Below, piece by piece: positions 45,425-55,955 of a stretch of 64,000 bases of DNA. This DNA comes from Elmis aenea (lineage: Eukaryota; Arthropoda; Insecta; Coleoptera; Elmidae): NCBI GenBank assembly GCA_947652605.1, contig OX393583.1, positions 13,743,222-13,807,221 on the forward strand, given 5' to 3'. Each line of letters starts with the position of its first letter. The stretch's first letter is position 1. Below the pieces are notes generated by a model, which was given only the letters and a program-made list of their open reading frames with translations, ran no database searches and had not been told where the DNA came from. The translations under genes and the position numbers were made by a program.

Positions 45425-45785
45425 GTTACATGTCTTTGCTCGCACAACAATCCAACGCCTTCACAAACAGGCCGTGTTATTCGAAGCAACAACAACGACG
45501 TTGCCACAGCGTATCAATCGTATGACCTTAGACGAGGACGGAACGGTGAACGCCGCTTGCGAGCGACGGAGACAGGCGGCGATGAGTTGGCAAGTTCGTA
45601 AAGTGTCGTTTTTGTGAATTTCTCGATTGGAACTGGGCTGACCTAGCAGTGCTGGGTGGGATTGCCATCGCATCGAGCTTGCTCGGTTTTACTTGCCAGA
45701 GGATAAGCAGGTTTGATGTCAACCGTAAGACCACGGACGAAACTCGCATCATATCAATCCAACACTACGCGCGATATTAAAACAG
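45425..45785. other. GC-balanced, CpG-containing island, unassigned
   Basis: About 350 bp with clearly higher G+C than its surroundings (AACAACAACGACGTTGCC, GAACGCCGCTTGCGAGCGAC, AGACAGGCGGCGATGAG). It is preceded by a pyrimidine-rich TTTCTAATTTTCTAG. Two short minus-strand frames (45461-45673 and 45528-45752) have no recognisable motif. It could be a host exon, promoter or a transposon piece. I cannot decide between these from the sequence. Confidence 0.35.
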
Positions 45786-46539
45786 TAGGGCCTGGCTGTA
45801 TTGCACACCAGTACACCAAACAAAATAAAAGTTTTTTATATCGTTAAAAACTTTTTACATGCCCTTTAATGAATTCATTAAAAAGTTTAAAAAACGTTTT
45901 TATTATATCGACGTTACACAAACACATATTTTCTATATATGACTACTTCGTTTTGCTTTTGTTTCGTGAGTAAGCACTTCAGTTGTTTTGCTTCGCCCAA
46001 GCCACGTAGAGTTAATCGATCAACTTTAAACCTCGTGGCGATTGTTTATTTCGTGTCAGTTTGTCTTGGCGAAGACGCAGCGACACATCAACTTGTGTTG
46101 TTTTTTTTTACAAAAAAAAAAACACGATACAAATGGATAGAGTTACGCAAGACGACGAAAGTGACTGTGCTATTTGGCTATTTCACATAAAGAAAAGTGA
46201 TAGGGGCTTGCTTTAAAAGAACCATATACATACCGGGATTACCGGGTATCATTTTAAGTTTTAACCCTCATATTTTTGTAAATCGCAGAAAGTTCTTTGA
46301 ATGATAACTTTAAAATGTTTTTTTTTTTTTTTACGATAAATGCATTAGACCGGCGATATGCAACTTATTAAAAATTACATAACATTGTTTTTATGTATTT
46401 TGATAAAGAATTAAGACTTATTTTTTTCAAATTGAAACAAATTTTGGAGATATTTCCAAAGCCTATTAGTTTAATTCCATTAAATAATTTGTTTGTACAC
46501 GAATATTATCATGATTACCGCAATAAAATATTAGTTTTA
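45786..46539. other. Unassigned sequence
   Basis: No repeats with ends. The frame at 45939-46190 has no recognisable domain. Confidence 0.3.
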
Positions 46540-46939
46540 TACAGGGTGTCCCAGATAACATTTCCAGCATAGGGAGAAATCTCGCTTATAAGAGATACAG
46601 GTTTGCTTAAATTTGATAAATTATTCCCAGGTGTGAGAGAAGCTAGAACACATTTTTGATAGTACAAAATATCTCGAACCTACTTCAGATGTTATAGTAA
46701 AACATATGAAAATTTTGTTTTTTTTTTCTTCTCATAACTTTTTCGTCTTAATCATTAGATCAATTTTATTAGTACTTTCTTGGGGTACTTTTTAATGGAG
46801 AAGGTAACTGTTATTTTAGATTTTTTTTCATCACTAACCATTTATGAGATATTACCCCTAATTTAGTTTTTTATGTGCCGCGAAGTTGGCTATGAAATAG
46901 CTAGATGTGCTTTCTTTCTCTTTTACATATTAGTTGTTA
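46540..46939 (+). repeat. Foldback M, solo left arm
   Basis: TACAGGGTGTCCCAGATAAC leads into the M arm (TTTCCAGCATAGGG, ATCTCGCTTATAAGAGATAC, AGATGTTATAGTAAAA, CGCGAAGTTGGCTATGAAAT). The right arm is missing and element O follows directly. Confidence 0.8.
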
Positions 46940-47572
46940 TATACAGGGTGTGTAAAAATTGGCGGAAGAGCTACACGGAGCGATGTTCTTCGTAAAATTC
47001 TAAGTCGAAAATCTTAATACGAAAATGTTGTACCCATGCTTCCTATGGCCTCAGGAACCATTTAAAGAAAAAAAATTTGGCAACATTGCATACATTGATT
47101 TGCGTTTGGACATTTTTTTATCAGCAATTTTTACTTAGGTATTTACATTTTTTGTTCGAACTGAAAGCCTTCAGTTCGTAAACATAGCTGCAAACTTTTG
47201 GGTATCGTAAAACACAAACAAGAAATAATTACGAGAAAAACTGAGATGACAGCTAAGGACAATGTTGCCATATGTATTACTGTCATTAAAATCAGTGATT
47301 TACATATTTTCAACACCAATTTTTGAAAGAAAGAACACAATATCTAGGAAAAAATACTATTCGAAATCTATTTTTATTCCAAATTGCAGCTTTTTCATTT
47401 GCAAGTATTAAATAATAACGCATATTAAAGGACTAAATGTCAAAACTTTGAGGACCTCTTGCAGACACAGCAAGCGTGGTACAACATTTTCGTATTAAGA
47501 TTTTCGACTTGGAATTTTACGAAGAACATCGCCCCGTGTAGCCCTTCCGCCAATTTTTACACACCCTGTATA
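46940..47572. mobile_element. Foldback element O, copy 2
   Basis: TATACAGGGTGTGTAAAAAT and the inverse ATTTTTACACACCCTGTATA, with GGCGGAAGAGCTACACGG near the left and its inverse near the right, enclose 633 bp. It has a full-length right arm, unlike copy 1. Confidence 0.9.
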
Positions 47573-49095
47573 GATAAATATATAAATGAATTGAAAAGAT
47601 GACGATAAGTTGTAAGGCAAATAACTTTAATGGGTTTAGTGGTCTTACTGAAGGCTTCAGTGGGACATAAAGAAAACTCTTTGTTGATCACCAATATTTC
47701 GGATTTATTTTAATCCTTCTTCAGGGTTCCTATACAGAAGCAAGACATTTGTTTGTAACAAAACATGAATAAAAACAAAACAGTGTTTCTATTTTAGTTT
47801 ATACTTACTCAAAGTGAGAATGTAATTTGAAGTTGAACTACTTGGATCCCAGAGTAGAAATTCATTTAAAAAATTGTATTTACAAAAGGGTTGTTAACGA
47901 TCCACCCAAAATTGGCACTTTGCCCTTCATTAAAGGTTTGACACCCCGACTTGTCAAAATTTTACATAAAGAAAACTTGTTAATTGCTAGGAAAACTGTT
48001 ATCAGTGTTGGAAAATTATTCTCCAGACTAAAACATGAGATCCCCGAATTATTAAATTCAAATGTAGGTTACAGAATACCTTGCAACAATTGTGAAAAAA
48101 TTTATATAGGGCAGACGGGTCAGTTATTGAAATCAAGATTAACTCAACATAAAGTGATAGTAAAGCTTGTGCCTTAGCAGCTATTTAAACAATAATAAAC
48201 ATACAATTGATGATAATAACATAGTAATCTTAAACAGAGTAAATAAATAACCTCAATAAAAGACTTTTTCTGGAAATGTACCAAATTAATTAAGAACCAA
48301 ATGCTATAAACAATAAAACTGATATCAGTAAGTTAAGTTTAATCTATTCTTATTTACTTGATTCAAATAACTGGCCTCTAAGTTCCAATGATCAATTTGT
48401 GCTTTTCATTATTAATATTTGCTGTCAATGTTTTTACCTTTTTTTCCGTTGTAATTATATTGTTCAAGAAGATTTCTGATAAATTTAAATGTTAATTTTT
48501 ATGATAGATCTTGTTATTTAAATTAATTCTAAGGATTTTTGTTCTCAAATCAAATTTATAATTTTTAAATATTTCATGTAGTACATTCACGACTAACGTA
48601 CACTTAGACACTATAAGTAGTTTCTGTATCATATGTTCATAATTTTCATCCACGTTGTATTATTTTTTAAGTTCCGCATTGACTTTCTAACTTTATAAGT
48701 GCAATGTCGTGTGACATCACTTAATTTTATATTTTTCATAATTCCAATGTAATCATCGACTTTATATAAAACCTGTAAAAGGACACAGTGTATAAATAAC
48801 GTTATTTTCTATAATTAGTTAGTCAGTCAAATTTTAATACGTAAAATTGTGTTGTGTTTTTATTTTAATATTGTGATAATGCATTTCGACGATATGAGTT
48901 GACTTGTGTAGCAACTTTTAAATTTAAACAAATTTTAATAATATACTTAAAAATTTCAGTGATATACAGTCAAAATTTTAACCCTTTTGTGAATACAATT
49001 TTATTTTTTAAATGAATTTCTACTCTGGGATCGAAGTAGTTTAACTTCAAATTACATTCTCACTTTGAGTAAGTATAAACTAAAATAGAAACACG
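47573..49095 (+). mobile_element. Penelope-like retroelement remnant with inverted ends
   Basis: About 85 bp at 47786-47873 (TTAGTTTATACTTACTCAAA, GTGAGAATGTAATTTGAAGT, GAGTAGAAATTCATTTAAA) recurs inverted at 49009-49093. The coding relic (47827-48177) lies just inside the left copy. Upstream, TTTCGGATTTATTTTAATCC and CTTCTTCAGGGTTCC (47698-47730) resemble the terminal region of such elements. About 0.8 kb downstream of the frame is AT-rich and non-coding. The reverse transcriptase core is missing, so this is a 5'-truncated copy. Confidence 0.72.
47827..48177 (+). pseudogene. Penelope-like element C-terminus with GIY-YIG domain start
   Basis: The frame reads PPKIGTLPFIKGLTPRLVKI then VGKLFSRLKHEIP and NVGYRIPCNNCEKIYIGQTG, followed by QLLKSRLTQHK. 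C-x2-C next to YIGQT and R-x-x-Q/E-H is the start of the GIY-YIG endonuclease typical of Penelope-like retroelements, preceded by the normal linker after reverse transcriptase (L-P-x-I-x-G-L...F-S-R-L-K). It stops shortly after the GIY-YIG start, losing the domain's second half. It would have cut target DNA to prime reverse transcription. Confidence 0.88.
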
Positions 49096-49113
49096 CATCT
49101 AAAAATAACAAAA

Positions 49114-49309
49114 TATACAGGGTGTTCTAATTTTTAAAATAAAACAAAGTTACGTATAGGCACGCAAAAATAAAACACTCTGTATAGCTGGAAATAATTT
49201 TAAGTTATGTAGTAAATGACCACGAATAGCTTTCATTAAAAACTTTTTTTTTATGTTTTTTAAGAACAAAGCTGTCAAACTACTCGTCTCGGTAGGGCCA
49301 CCCTGTATT
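49114..49309. mobile_element. Small foldback R, copy 2
   Basis: TATACAGGGTGTTCTAATTT to GGGCCACCCTGTAT, with GCACGCAAAAATAAAACACT and a TATGTAGTAAATGACCACG stretch inside. It matches R copy 1. Confidence 0.75.
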
Positions 49310-49974
49310 TAAAAGGTGTTCCGATTTGGACCGTGTCATCGGGGATATATTTCAATTATTAACAAAGTTGCGAAAAACATAATGGCAAGATTAACTCAAA
49401 AATATGAAAGGAATCCAACAATGAAAACGGATATAAAATATCTACATCCATTCAGGAGATACAGCCCCAAAAAAAAACTACATGTTGTTAAACATGCTCT
49501 CGTACCTACCTCATTTGTTTTTAAATACATATACATCAAAACGATTCAACTGTACATTTCTACGTATTTTTGAAAGTAAAATACAGGGTTGCAATAAGAT
49601 CTAATCTATTTGGTTGATAAGATAAAACAATTAAAATAATAAAAATATTATCTGATAAACACAACTTCAAAACATATGACAGTTACTTCGTGGCAAGTGA
49701 CGAGTAATAAATAAACAATTGAAAATCATCATCAGGCGTGTTTTGTTTTGTGAAACGCCCATGTTATTTTAATCCAGTCTAGAATTATTTTTTCCACACA
49801 CCAACCACGACTTCATTGCGAATTTAAACAGTGCCGGCTTATTTCTTAATAATTTTATTTTTGTTGATAAAATATATTTATGATGCAGTTTGTACTCTTT
49901 ACTCAAGTAACGTCTAAAAGCTGCAAAGTTTACCATTTGTTCAAAATGTATCGGTTCATATCAATTTTAAAATA
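49310..49974. other. Fragment of family S, then unassigned sequence
   Basis: 49316-49390 matches the S left end at 2619. The short frame at 49316-49573 overlaps it and has no recognisable domain. The remainder shows nothing identifiable. Confidence 0.4.
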
Positions 49975-50560
49975 TTATCAGTAGTAATATAACAAGTGCA
50001 TTGAAGATTATCGATAATTTTTGGTAAATATGCCCGAATGCAAGTTGAGCTGAAAAAATCACGAGTGCACGAAGTCCACGAGTGATTTTTTCTGCTTCAA
50101 CTTGCATGAGTGAAGATTTGTCAAAAATTATAGATTATTTGCAATGTACGAGTTATATTTTGTCAGAAAATTTCCTTCACCTAACCTATCTGTCAAATTA
50201 AAATGTTGTTTAATTTAGATAAATTAAAGTATACCTACTACTTACTGCGATTGTTATTATTAATAGATCATTTATAACTAATTTTTAATTCAAGAATTAT
50301 ATTTTAATAAAAATTAATGAAACAAATAGTATTTAGGTACATACATAATCTGTTATGTCAAATTTTACAAGTACTGTCAGAGTGGTGTGTCAGGGGTGTG
50401 GTTTAATCTATATTAAAGTAACGTTATTGGTCGCCGACATCTGTCAAAAAATTATCAAGACCAAAATACCTTATTCCCTCTCCAAATTTATATTTTCCAC
50501 CAATCAAAAACTCAGATTTCTTAGAAACGACCAATAAACGCATGAAAATCTGTTAATTGC
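49975..50560 (+). repeat. Repeat L, copy 2, upstream of the tandem array
   Basis: It matches 21780-22140. It includes a hairpin at about 50037-50110 (ATGCAAGTTGAGCTG against CTTCAACTTGCAT with ATCACGAGTGCACG inside). Confidence 0.78.
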
Positions 50561-51720
50561 GAAAAGTAAATTATCAGTGTATGATTATGTTTATTGGCCG
50601 TTTAAAGGAAATCTGAGTTTGTTATTGGTCGAAAACGCAAATTTGACAGGAGGATCAACTCCTGGCAGAGGAATGTAATAGTATATTGTACAACTAGTGC
50701 TGAAAGCTGAAATATTCTTTCAGCACGAGTTGTACACTATGCTTTTCCGACGACCATTTAGACATAATCATTAATTCTGCAAAAAAATTGTGAAAATAAC
50801 ATTTTTTTGACGTTGGTGACACTTGACATTTGTGAGGTTAGATTTTCTTCACGTTAACTTGACAGCGCGTTTAGCGTGTGTAATGTAGCGGAAATCGTCA
50901 CTTTACACACGCAAAGTGCACTTTGCACACAATTTCCGGTGTCATGCGCAATTTGTCATTTTCAGTAGTAGTAAGTCGTGCGAAATTACTCGCTTTACAT
51001 AGTGGTCGTCGGAAAAATTATTACCGTGTAATATTGCTCCTATTGGTAGTCTCTAAAAGATTTAATATTAGTGATTGGTTGAAAACGCAAATTTGACAGG
51101 TGAAGGGAATTTTCGGTGTATGATTATGTTTATTGGCCGTTTAAAGGAAATCTGAGTTTGTTATTGGTCAAAAACGCAAATTTGACAGGAGGATCAACTC
51201 CTGGCAGAGGAATGTAAAATTATTACCGTGTAATATTGCTCCTATTGGTAGTCTCTAAAAGATTTAATATTAGTGATTGGTTGAAAACGCAAATTTGACA
51301 GGTGAAGGGAATTTTCGGTGTATGATTATGTTTATTGGCCGTTTAAAGGAAATCTGAGTTTGTTATTGGTCAAAAACGCAAATTTGACAGGAGGATCAAC
51401 TCCTGGCAGAGGAATGTAAAATTATTACCGTGTAATATTGCTCCTATTGGTAGTCTCTAAAAGATTTAATATTAGTGATTGGTTGAAAACGCAAATTTGA
51501 CAGGTGAAGGGAATTTTCGGTGTATGATTATGTTTATTGGCCGTTTAAAGGAAATCTGAGTTTGTTATTGGTCAAAAACGCAAATTTGACAGGAGGATCA
51601 ACTCCTGGCAGAGGAATGTAAAATTATTACCGTGTAATATTGCTCCTATTGGTAGTCTCTAAAAGATTTAATATTAGTGATTGGTTGAAAACGCAAATTT
51701 GACAGGTGAAGGGAATTTTC
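50561..51720 (+). repeat. 202-bp tandem array, four units
   Basis: ATGATTATGTTTATTGG recurs at 50581, 51120, 51322 and 51524. The last three spacings are 202 bp. The first is 539 bp because MITE K is inserted (539 minus 337). Units 2-4 appear nearly identical, implying recent amplification. Each unit is itself a diverged dimer: CGCAAATTTGACAGG occurs twice per unit. A single-copy form exists at about 22160-22378. Confidence 0.93.
50680..51016 (+). mobile_element. MITE K, copy 2, inside the first 202-bp unit
   Basis: Comparison with neighbouring units shows an insertion of about 337 bp between GAATGTAA and AATTATTACCG. It has a GTACAACTAGTGCTGAAAG foldback at its left, then the TTTTCCGACGACCA to TGGTCGTCGGAAAA core. 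Boundaries are exact to within a few bases because AA/AAA repeats at the joint. Confidence 0.88.
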
Positions 51721-52811
51721 ACATTAATATAATCAGCGGCCGTTTTTCGTGAACGCAAAAAACAAAACCTAATCGATGGCGACAGTCATTTGGTGGCCAC
51801 GCCAGCTAGATTAAAGAGGGGTTGTTTTTACAAGCGATGCGTTCGTATGGTACATAACAGGCTGTGTGATATCCGTATCTAAAATTTTTGTAAAATTTAT
51901 TTGCAGCTAAAAAACGATGTAAAACCTGCCTCCACCGCTCGACGGCCAAAATATCTGGAAAACGCGGAGATAAGACAATTTTTTTCATTAAAATTGCGAT
52001 GAAACTTCGGGTTAATAGCGCGTCGCAGCCGCCGCTGATACAAAAACTCGCATCAAATAAATTATCGACAAAACAAACTGATGAGTTTGGCCTTTTATCG
52101 TTAAAAGTTTAATTAAAAAATCAAAATATATAACGTATGTCCATTTGGAATTCCAATTGACCTCTGTTGCCGTCTCTCTCGCTTCGCGCTCCCAGTCAGT
52201 AATGTATGAATCAGTGTTAATTATTAAAATAAGCGAGTGACCTTACAAGGTTATATACGTCGTCGTTCGAATTGGTTCGCGATATTGCGTAACGTCTGTC
52301 GACCGCCAAAGCGGCGGAAACGAACAAATGGGTATGTATAAAGTAAATGTTAGTTTAACAAGGTTTTTCGAAGCAGAATCGAAAAAATAATTAGCACCGT
52401 GGCTAATTGAAAAGTAGACGGTTGGCTCTAGTTTAGCAATTTCAATTTGGTAGGAAGTTTTTTGTTCAAATTACCGGGACTAGTCGATAAACAAAAGGAC
52501 AGCTTTTGTTGCACCGTTTGTACGTTCATGTTATGCAAAATTAATGAATTTGCCGAGTTCGTGAAATAAGCAAAACTAAGCCTAGTACGTGAAATCGGCA
52601 CTGCCTAATTCGCGAATAGGCAGGGCCCGGTCCTGGCGGATGGCGAACGCGTGCCATGCACGCGGGCGGCCAATTTAGACGGCGCACAGTGAGGACCTGA
52701 TCCAGCTGGCCAAAATTATTTTTGTTATTTAATTGATTCAAATGCTTATTTTTTTAAGTCAAATATTAAAAATCATATTTTTAGTCAAGACAATCGTTTT
52801 TACTAGCATGA
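51721..52811. other. Unassigned sequence with CpG-rich patches
   Basis: 52020-52060, 52150-52200, 52255-52325 and 52615-52700 are GC-richer (GCGTCGCAGCCGCCGCTG; CGTCGTTCGAATTGGTTCGC; CGCGGGCGGCCAATTTAG). No transposon ends or proteins are recognised. Such patches may mark host exons or regulatory DNA, but I cannot show this. Confidence 0.35.
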
Positions 52812-52933
52812 TATACAGGGTGGTCCACAAAACAGGGCCAGTTTTGGAATCTCGTAAACGGTAAGGGATACAAAGAAGTTTAAGTTAGACAAATTGTTCC
52901 CCTTTCCGAGACCTATTCAGTGATGCTCTAATG

Positions 52934-53183
52934 CAGCGGTTTCCAAACTTTATGATGCTACGCCCCCTAAAAAAAAATCTAATTTTGGCGCCCCCCTTTA
53001 TTCCATAAAATAATACAGACACATGAAAAATGGTAAAAAATGTATCAAAACAAAAAAAAACGTCAGTGACAGAATAATAACAAGTTTTACTATACATGTC
53101 ATTTCTGTAAAACTTTTCGCGCCTCCTTTTGCACTAGTCCGCGCCTCCTCAGGGAGGCGCGCCTCCCAGTTTGGAAATCGCTG
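52934..53183. mobile_element. hAT MITE, CAGCGGTTTCCAAAC ends
   Basis: CAGCGGTTTCCAAACTTTAT and the inverse AGTTTGGAAATCGCTG are flanked by a perfect 8-bp duplication CTCTAATG (52926-52933 and 53184-53191). Length is 250 bp, with GCGCCTCC-type repeats internally. It has no transposase. Confidence 0.94.
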
Positions 53184-53457
53184 CTCTAATGCTTTAAAAA
53201 AGTTCAATGGCACGCTATACAATAAACAAAAATCAATATAGGTAGACATTTTTTTAAATCGTTTATAAGTCGGTTATACTTGATGGTAGAAACGTATTTT
53301 TGGAATTCTTTTAACGCCCTCCTAAATGAAGGCATTCATTCATTTGTTTCAATATTATTTAAATACATAGCACTCTATAGCCTCATACGGACTTTTAAAG
53401 TTTTAAATGAACTTTATTTGTTTTGAGGCTAAATATTAAAATAAATACATTAAACCT

Positions 53458-54360
53458 TATACAGGGTGCGTTTTATGTTCCAGGCCGATGTTGTTTTTGA
53501 ATAACTTTTAAAAGAAACACAATTTTATAATTTATATTTTATGGTCTTTAACATTATGTATGGAATATAACGTTGGTCAGGTGACCGCCTCTGGCCGTGG
53601 CGCAAACGCGAGCTCTTTCGAGCATATTTTTCATAACATTTTCGCAGACTTCTGGTGTTATTTCAGCAATTTCTTTTCGAATGTTGTCCTTAAGCATCAG
53701 GATAGTGGTTGGTTTGTTGGTGTACACCTTTCCCTTCAAGTACCCCTATAGGAAATAATCGGGGGCGGTCAAATCAGGGGATCGTGGAGGCCAGTCGATA
53801 TCACCACTTTTTGACATTATTCGGCCGGGGAAAGTTTCTCGCAAAATTTGCATCGTAGCACGAGATGTGTGTGATGTGGCACCGTCCTGTTGAAACCACA
53901 TGTGCTGTAGGCCCAATCGAACCAATTCGGGCATAAGAAAGTTTACCAACATGTCACGATAGCGATCACCAGTTACTGTTACAGCATTGCCTCTAGCATC
54001 CTCAAAAAAATATGGTCCAATGATGCCACCGGCCCAAATGGCGCACCATACAGTCTTTGGCTTTATCTCCCAGTGTATACAAACTTTCAAAATTATTTAT
54101 TACACGCTGAATGGTTGACTTGCTTGGCACATGATTAACACCAAACAAATCAGGCAGTTTTCTTCGCGTATTTACAATTGAACAATTATTTTTAAAAAAA
54201 TGTTTTAATAACTTCAACACGTTGTTGCGGAGATAGATGTTCCATAATAAATTGTTATCGCCCACTCTACACGCCGGTCAAATATGAACTGTCAAATGAC
54301 AGCCAAATTAAAATGGCGGCCGAACAAAATCGGCCTGGAACATAAAACGCACCCTGTATT
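53458..54360 (-). mobile_element. Tc1/mariner-type element with TACAGGGTG ends and a DD41D transposase relic
   Basis: Terminal inverted repeats of about 30 bp (TACAGGGTGCGTTTTATG, then TTCCAGGCCGAT) match perfectly between the ends. This is the only element in the window that combines TACAGGGTG ends with a transposase. It is about 0.9 kb, shorter than an intact element, owing to an internal deletion. It lies inside foldback J, which has the same nine terminal bases. Confidence 0.9.
53554..54265 (-). pseudogene. Tc1/mariner-superfamily transposase (DD41D spacing), broken
   Basis: Read on the minus strand, 54265-54080 gives an HTH region (NTRRKLPDLFGVNHVPSKST, IQRVINNFE). After a frame change, 54090-53746 gives KTVWCAIWAGGIIGPYFFED, WFQQDGATSHTSRATMQIL and DIDWPPRSPDLTAPDYFL. 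A TAG stop replaces the expected tryptophan (53745-53743). The same frame then continues GYLKGKVYTN to NMLERARVCATARGGHLTNV. The second and third catalytic aspartates (QQD and APD) are 41 residues apart. The region with the first aspartate is deleted. The spacing and motifs fit the DD41D group of IS630/Tc1/mariner. It is inactive. Confidence 0.87.
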
Positions 54361-54659
54361 ATTGAAAGGAAGAAAAAAACGCTTTTTCATAAGGCCATAG
54401 CCAACTATGGTTTCCATTTAAAAAAAACTCAAGTTCGTAATTTATCTAAAAATTTAAAAAATATTGAAACAAATGAATGTTTTTATTTTACAGTACGTAA
54501 AATAATCTACAACTACTTTCCCAAGAATATATTTGTGTCATCAAGTATAAATAACCAAGTTATAAACGATTTAAAAAATGCCCATTTTGATTATTGCTTA
54601 TTATGTAGCGTGCCATGGAACTTGTTTAAAACATTAAAGCATCATTGAATAGGTTTCAG

Positions 54660-54930
54660 CAGGGCTGTGGAGTCGGAGTCGGAGTTTAGGAGAAATTTCT
54701 GGTCAGTGGAGTCGGAGTCGGAAAAAATGTACTGACTCCGACTCCGAGTACAACAAAAAATTGCGAGGTGGTCCTTTGCCGCAAAATTTAAACTCAAATT
54801 TAACTATTTTTTTTGTTCTTATATTACACACCATTAGTATCTTAGTATTTAAATTTGTCAGAGTCGGAGTCGAAACACTAAAATTATTAGGAGTCGGAGT
54901 CGACTTTTTTTTACTGACTCCGCAGCCCTG
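54660..54930. mobile_element. hAT MITE, GGAGTCGGAGTCGG type
   Basis: CAGGGCTGTGGAGTCGGAGT and the inverse ACTGACTCCGCAGCCCTG are flanked by a perfect 8-bp duplication GGTTTCAG (54652-54659 and 54931-54938). GGAGTCGGAGTC hexamer repeats occupy both ends. No transposase. Confidence 0.95.
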
Positions 54931-55079
54931 GGTTTCAGAAAGGAGAACGATCTGTCTGATTTAAACTTCTTTGTAGCTCTTACCGTTTACGAGATTCCAA
55001 AACTGGCCCTTTTTTGTGGACCACCCTGTACAGGGTGCCCCTTTTTTGACCGGTTGTATGGGTGAATTTTTGCTTATTA

Positions 55080-55215
55080 AATATACAGAAAAAGAAAATT
55101 TTATTTCACATCCAAAAATTGTATTGCGTATTCTATTAAAAAAAAAAAGTGACGTATCGATGCGCAAAAACAAAAACTGTGTATAGTTGAAAATAATTTA
55201 AGGCTATGTAGCAAG
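55080..55215 (+). repeat. Small foldback R, copy 3, left part
   Basis: TTTCACATCCAAAAATTG, GATGCGCAAAAACAAAAACT and TTAAGGCTATGTAGCAAG correspond to R copies 1 and 2. The continuation (GTAGCAAGTGACCATAACAA to CACACTGTATATA) is at 57651-57744, after the hAT, satellite and gap. A second copy of this left part lies at 56889-56952. Confidence 0.75.
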
Positions 55216-55955
55216 CAGGGTTGAGCAGATTTAAATAAATTGATTTAAATCACTATTTAAATCATGTTTTTTTTTTAAACAATCACATGATTTAAATCAA
55301 CTGTTTTTTTTTAATTATCAATTTAAATCACTGATTACATGAGTACAATAAAATATTTATAATAAAACAAAATTTTATTTTCTCAAAACAAAAAACAGGG
55401 TGGCCATAAATCTACATGTGTTTTATGGGTAACTTTGTTATTATAAGAGTTACATGGTCGGTTAAATTCGCAAAGTTGGGCAGAATTTCTAAACAAATTT
55501 AATGCCATTTTGACATTTTACCTACACCTTCAACTTTTTTAAATATTTTGAAAAAACTAAAAACTGACCATTTTTTCAATGTTAAATAATTCCATAGACA
55601 CCTATGGTAAAACCAAACTGTAAAATGATTCCTGTAAATAATTATAAATGTAGAATAAGGAAAAAATATCTAAAACGTCATAGCACACTCGGTTTTAGAG
55701 ATATAAGCCAAATTTTCTTTTTTTTAAATGGCAATCATAGTTGGCTATGAGTTCATAAAGAGCTTATTTTTTTCTGATTTCAAAAATGTATCAGCGTCAT
55801 ATCTATTTTTATTAATTTTCTTAAAATTTTCCAAAAACCAAAATTATTACTAAATTCAATAATATGGTACATTTGATTTAAATCAAAAAATCTGATTTAA
55901 ATCAAATAAATCGATTTTTTTGATTTAAAAGCAATCATGATTTTTATCCACCCTG
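55216..55955. mobile_element. GATTTAAATC hAT, duplicate a
   Basis: CAGGGTTGAGCAGATTTAAA to TTTTTATCCACCCTG. GTAGCAAG precedes it (55208-55215), but the right flank is GTACATAT, not GTAGCAAG. It is almost the same sequence as 56953-57650. It contains an inserted single-ended CAGGGTGGCCATAAATCTAC unit. Confidence 0.85.

Larger units (their letters stand above)
52812..55030. mobile_element. Foldback element J carrying three insertions
   Basis: Left TATACAGGGTGGTCCACAAA and its right inverse TTTTTTGTGGACCACCCTGTA enclose 2.2 kb. ATCTCGTAAACGGTAAG sits 35 nt inside each end. The arms match over about 600 bp in total. Three later insertions are nested: a hAT MITE (52934-53183), the DD41D element (53458-54360) and another hAT MITE (54660-54930). 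Confidence 0.9.

Noticed and set aside
52079..52110. Hammerhead ribozyme core starting at CTGATGAG
   Set aside because: The required GAAA strand and flanking helices are absent.
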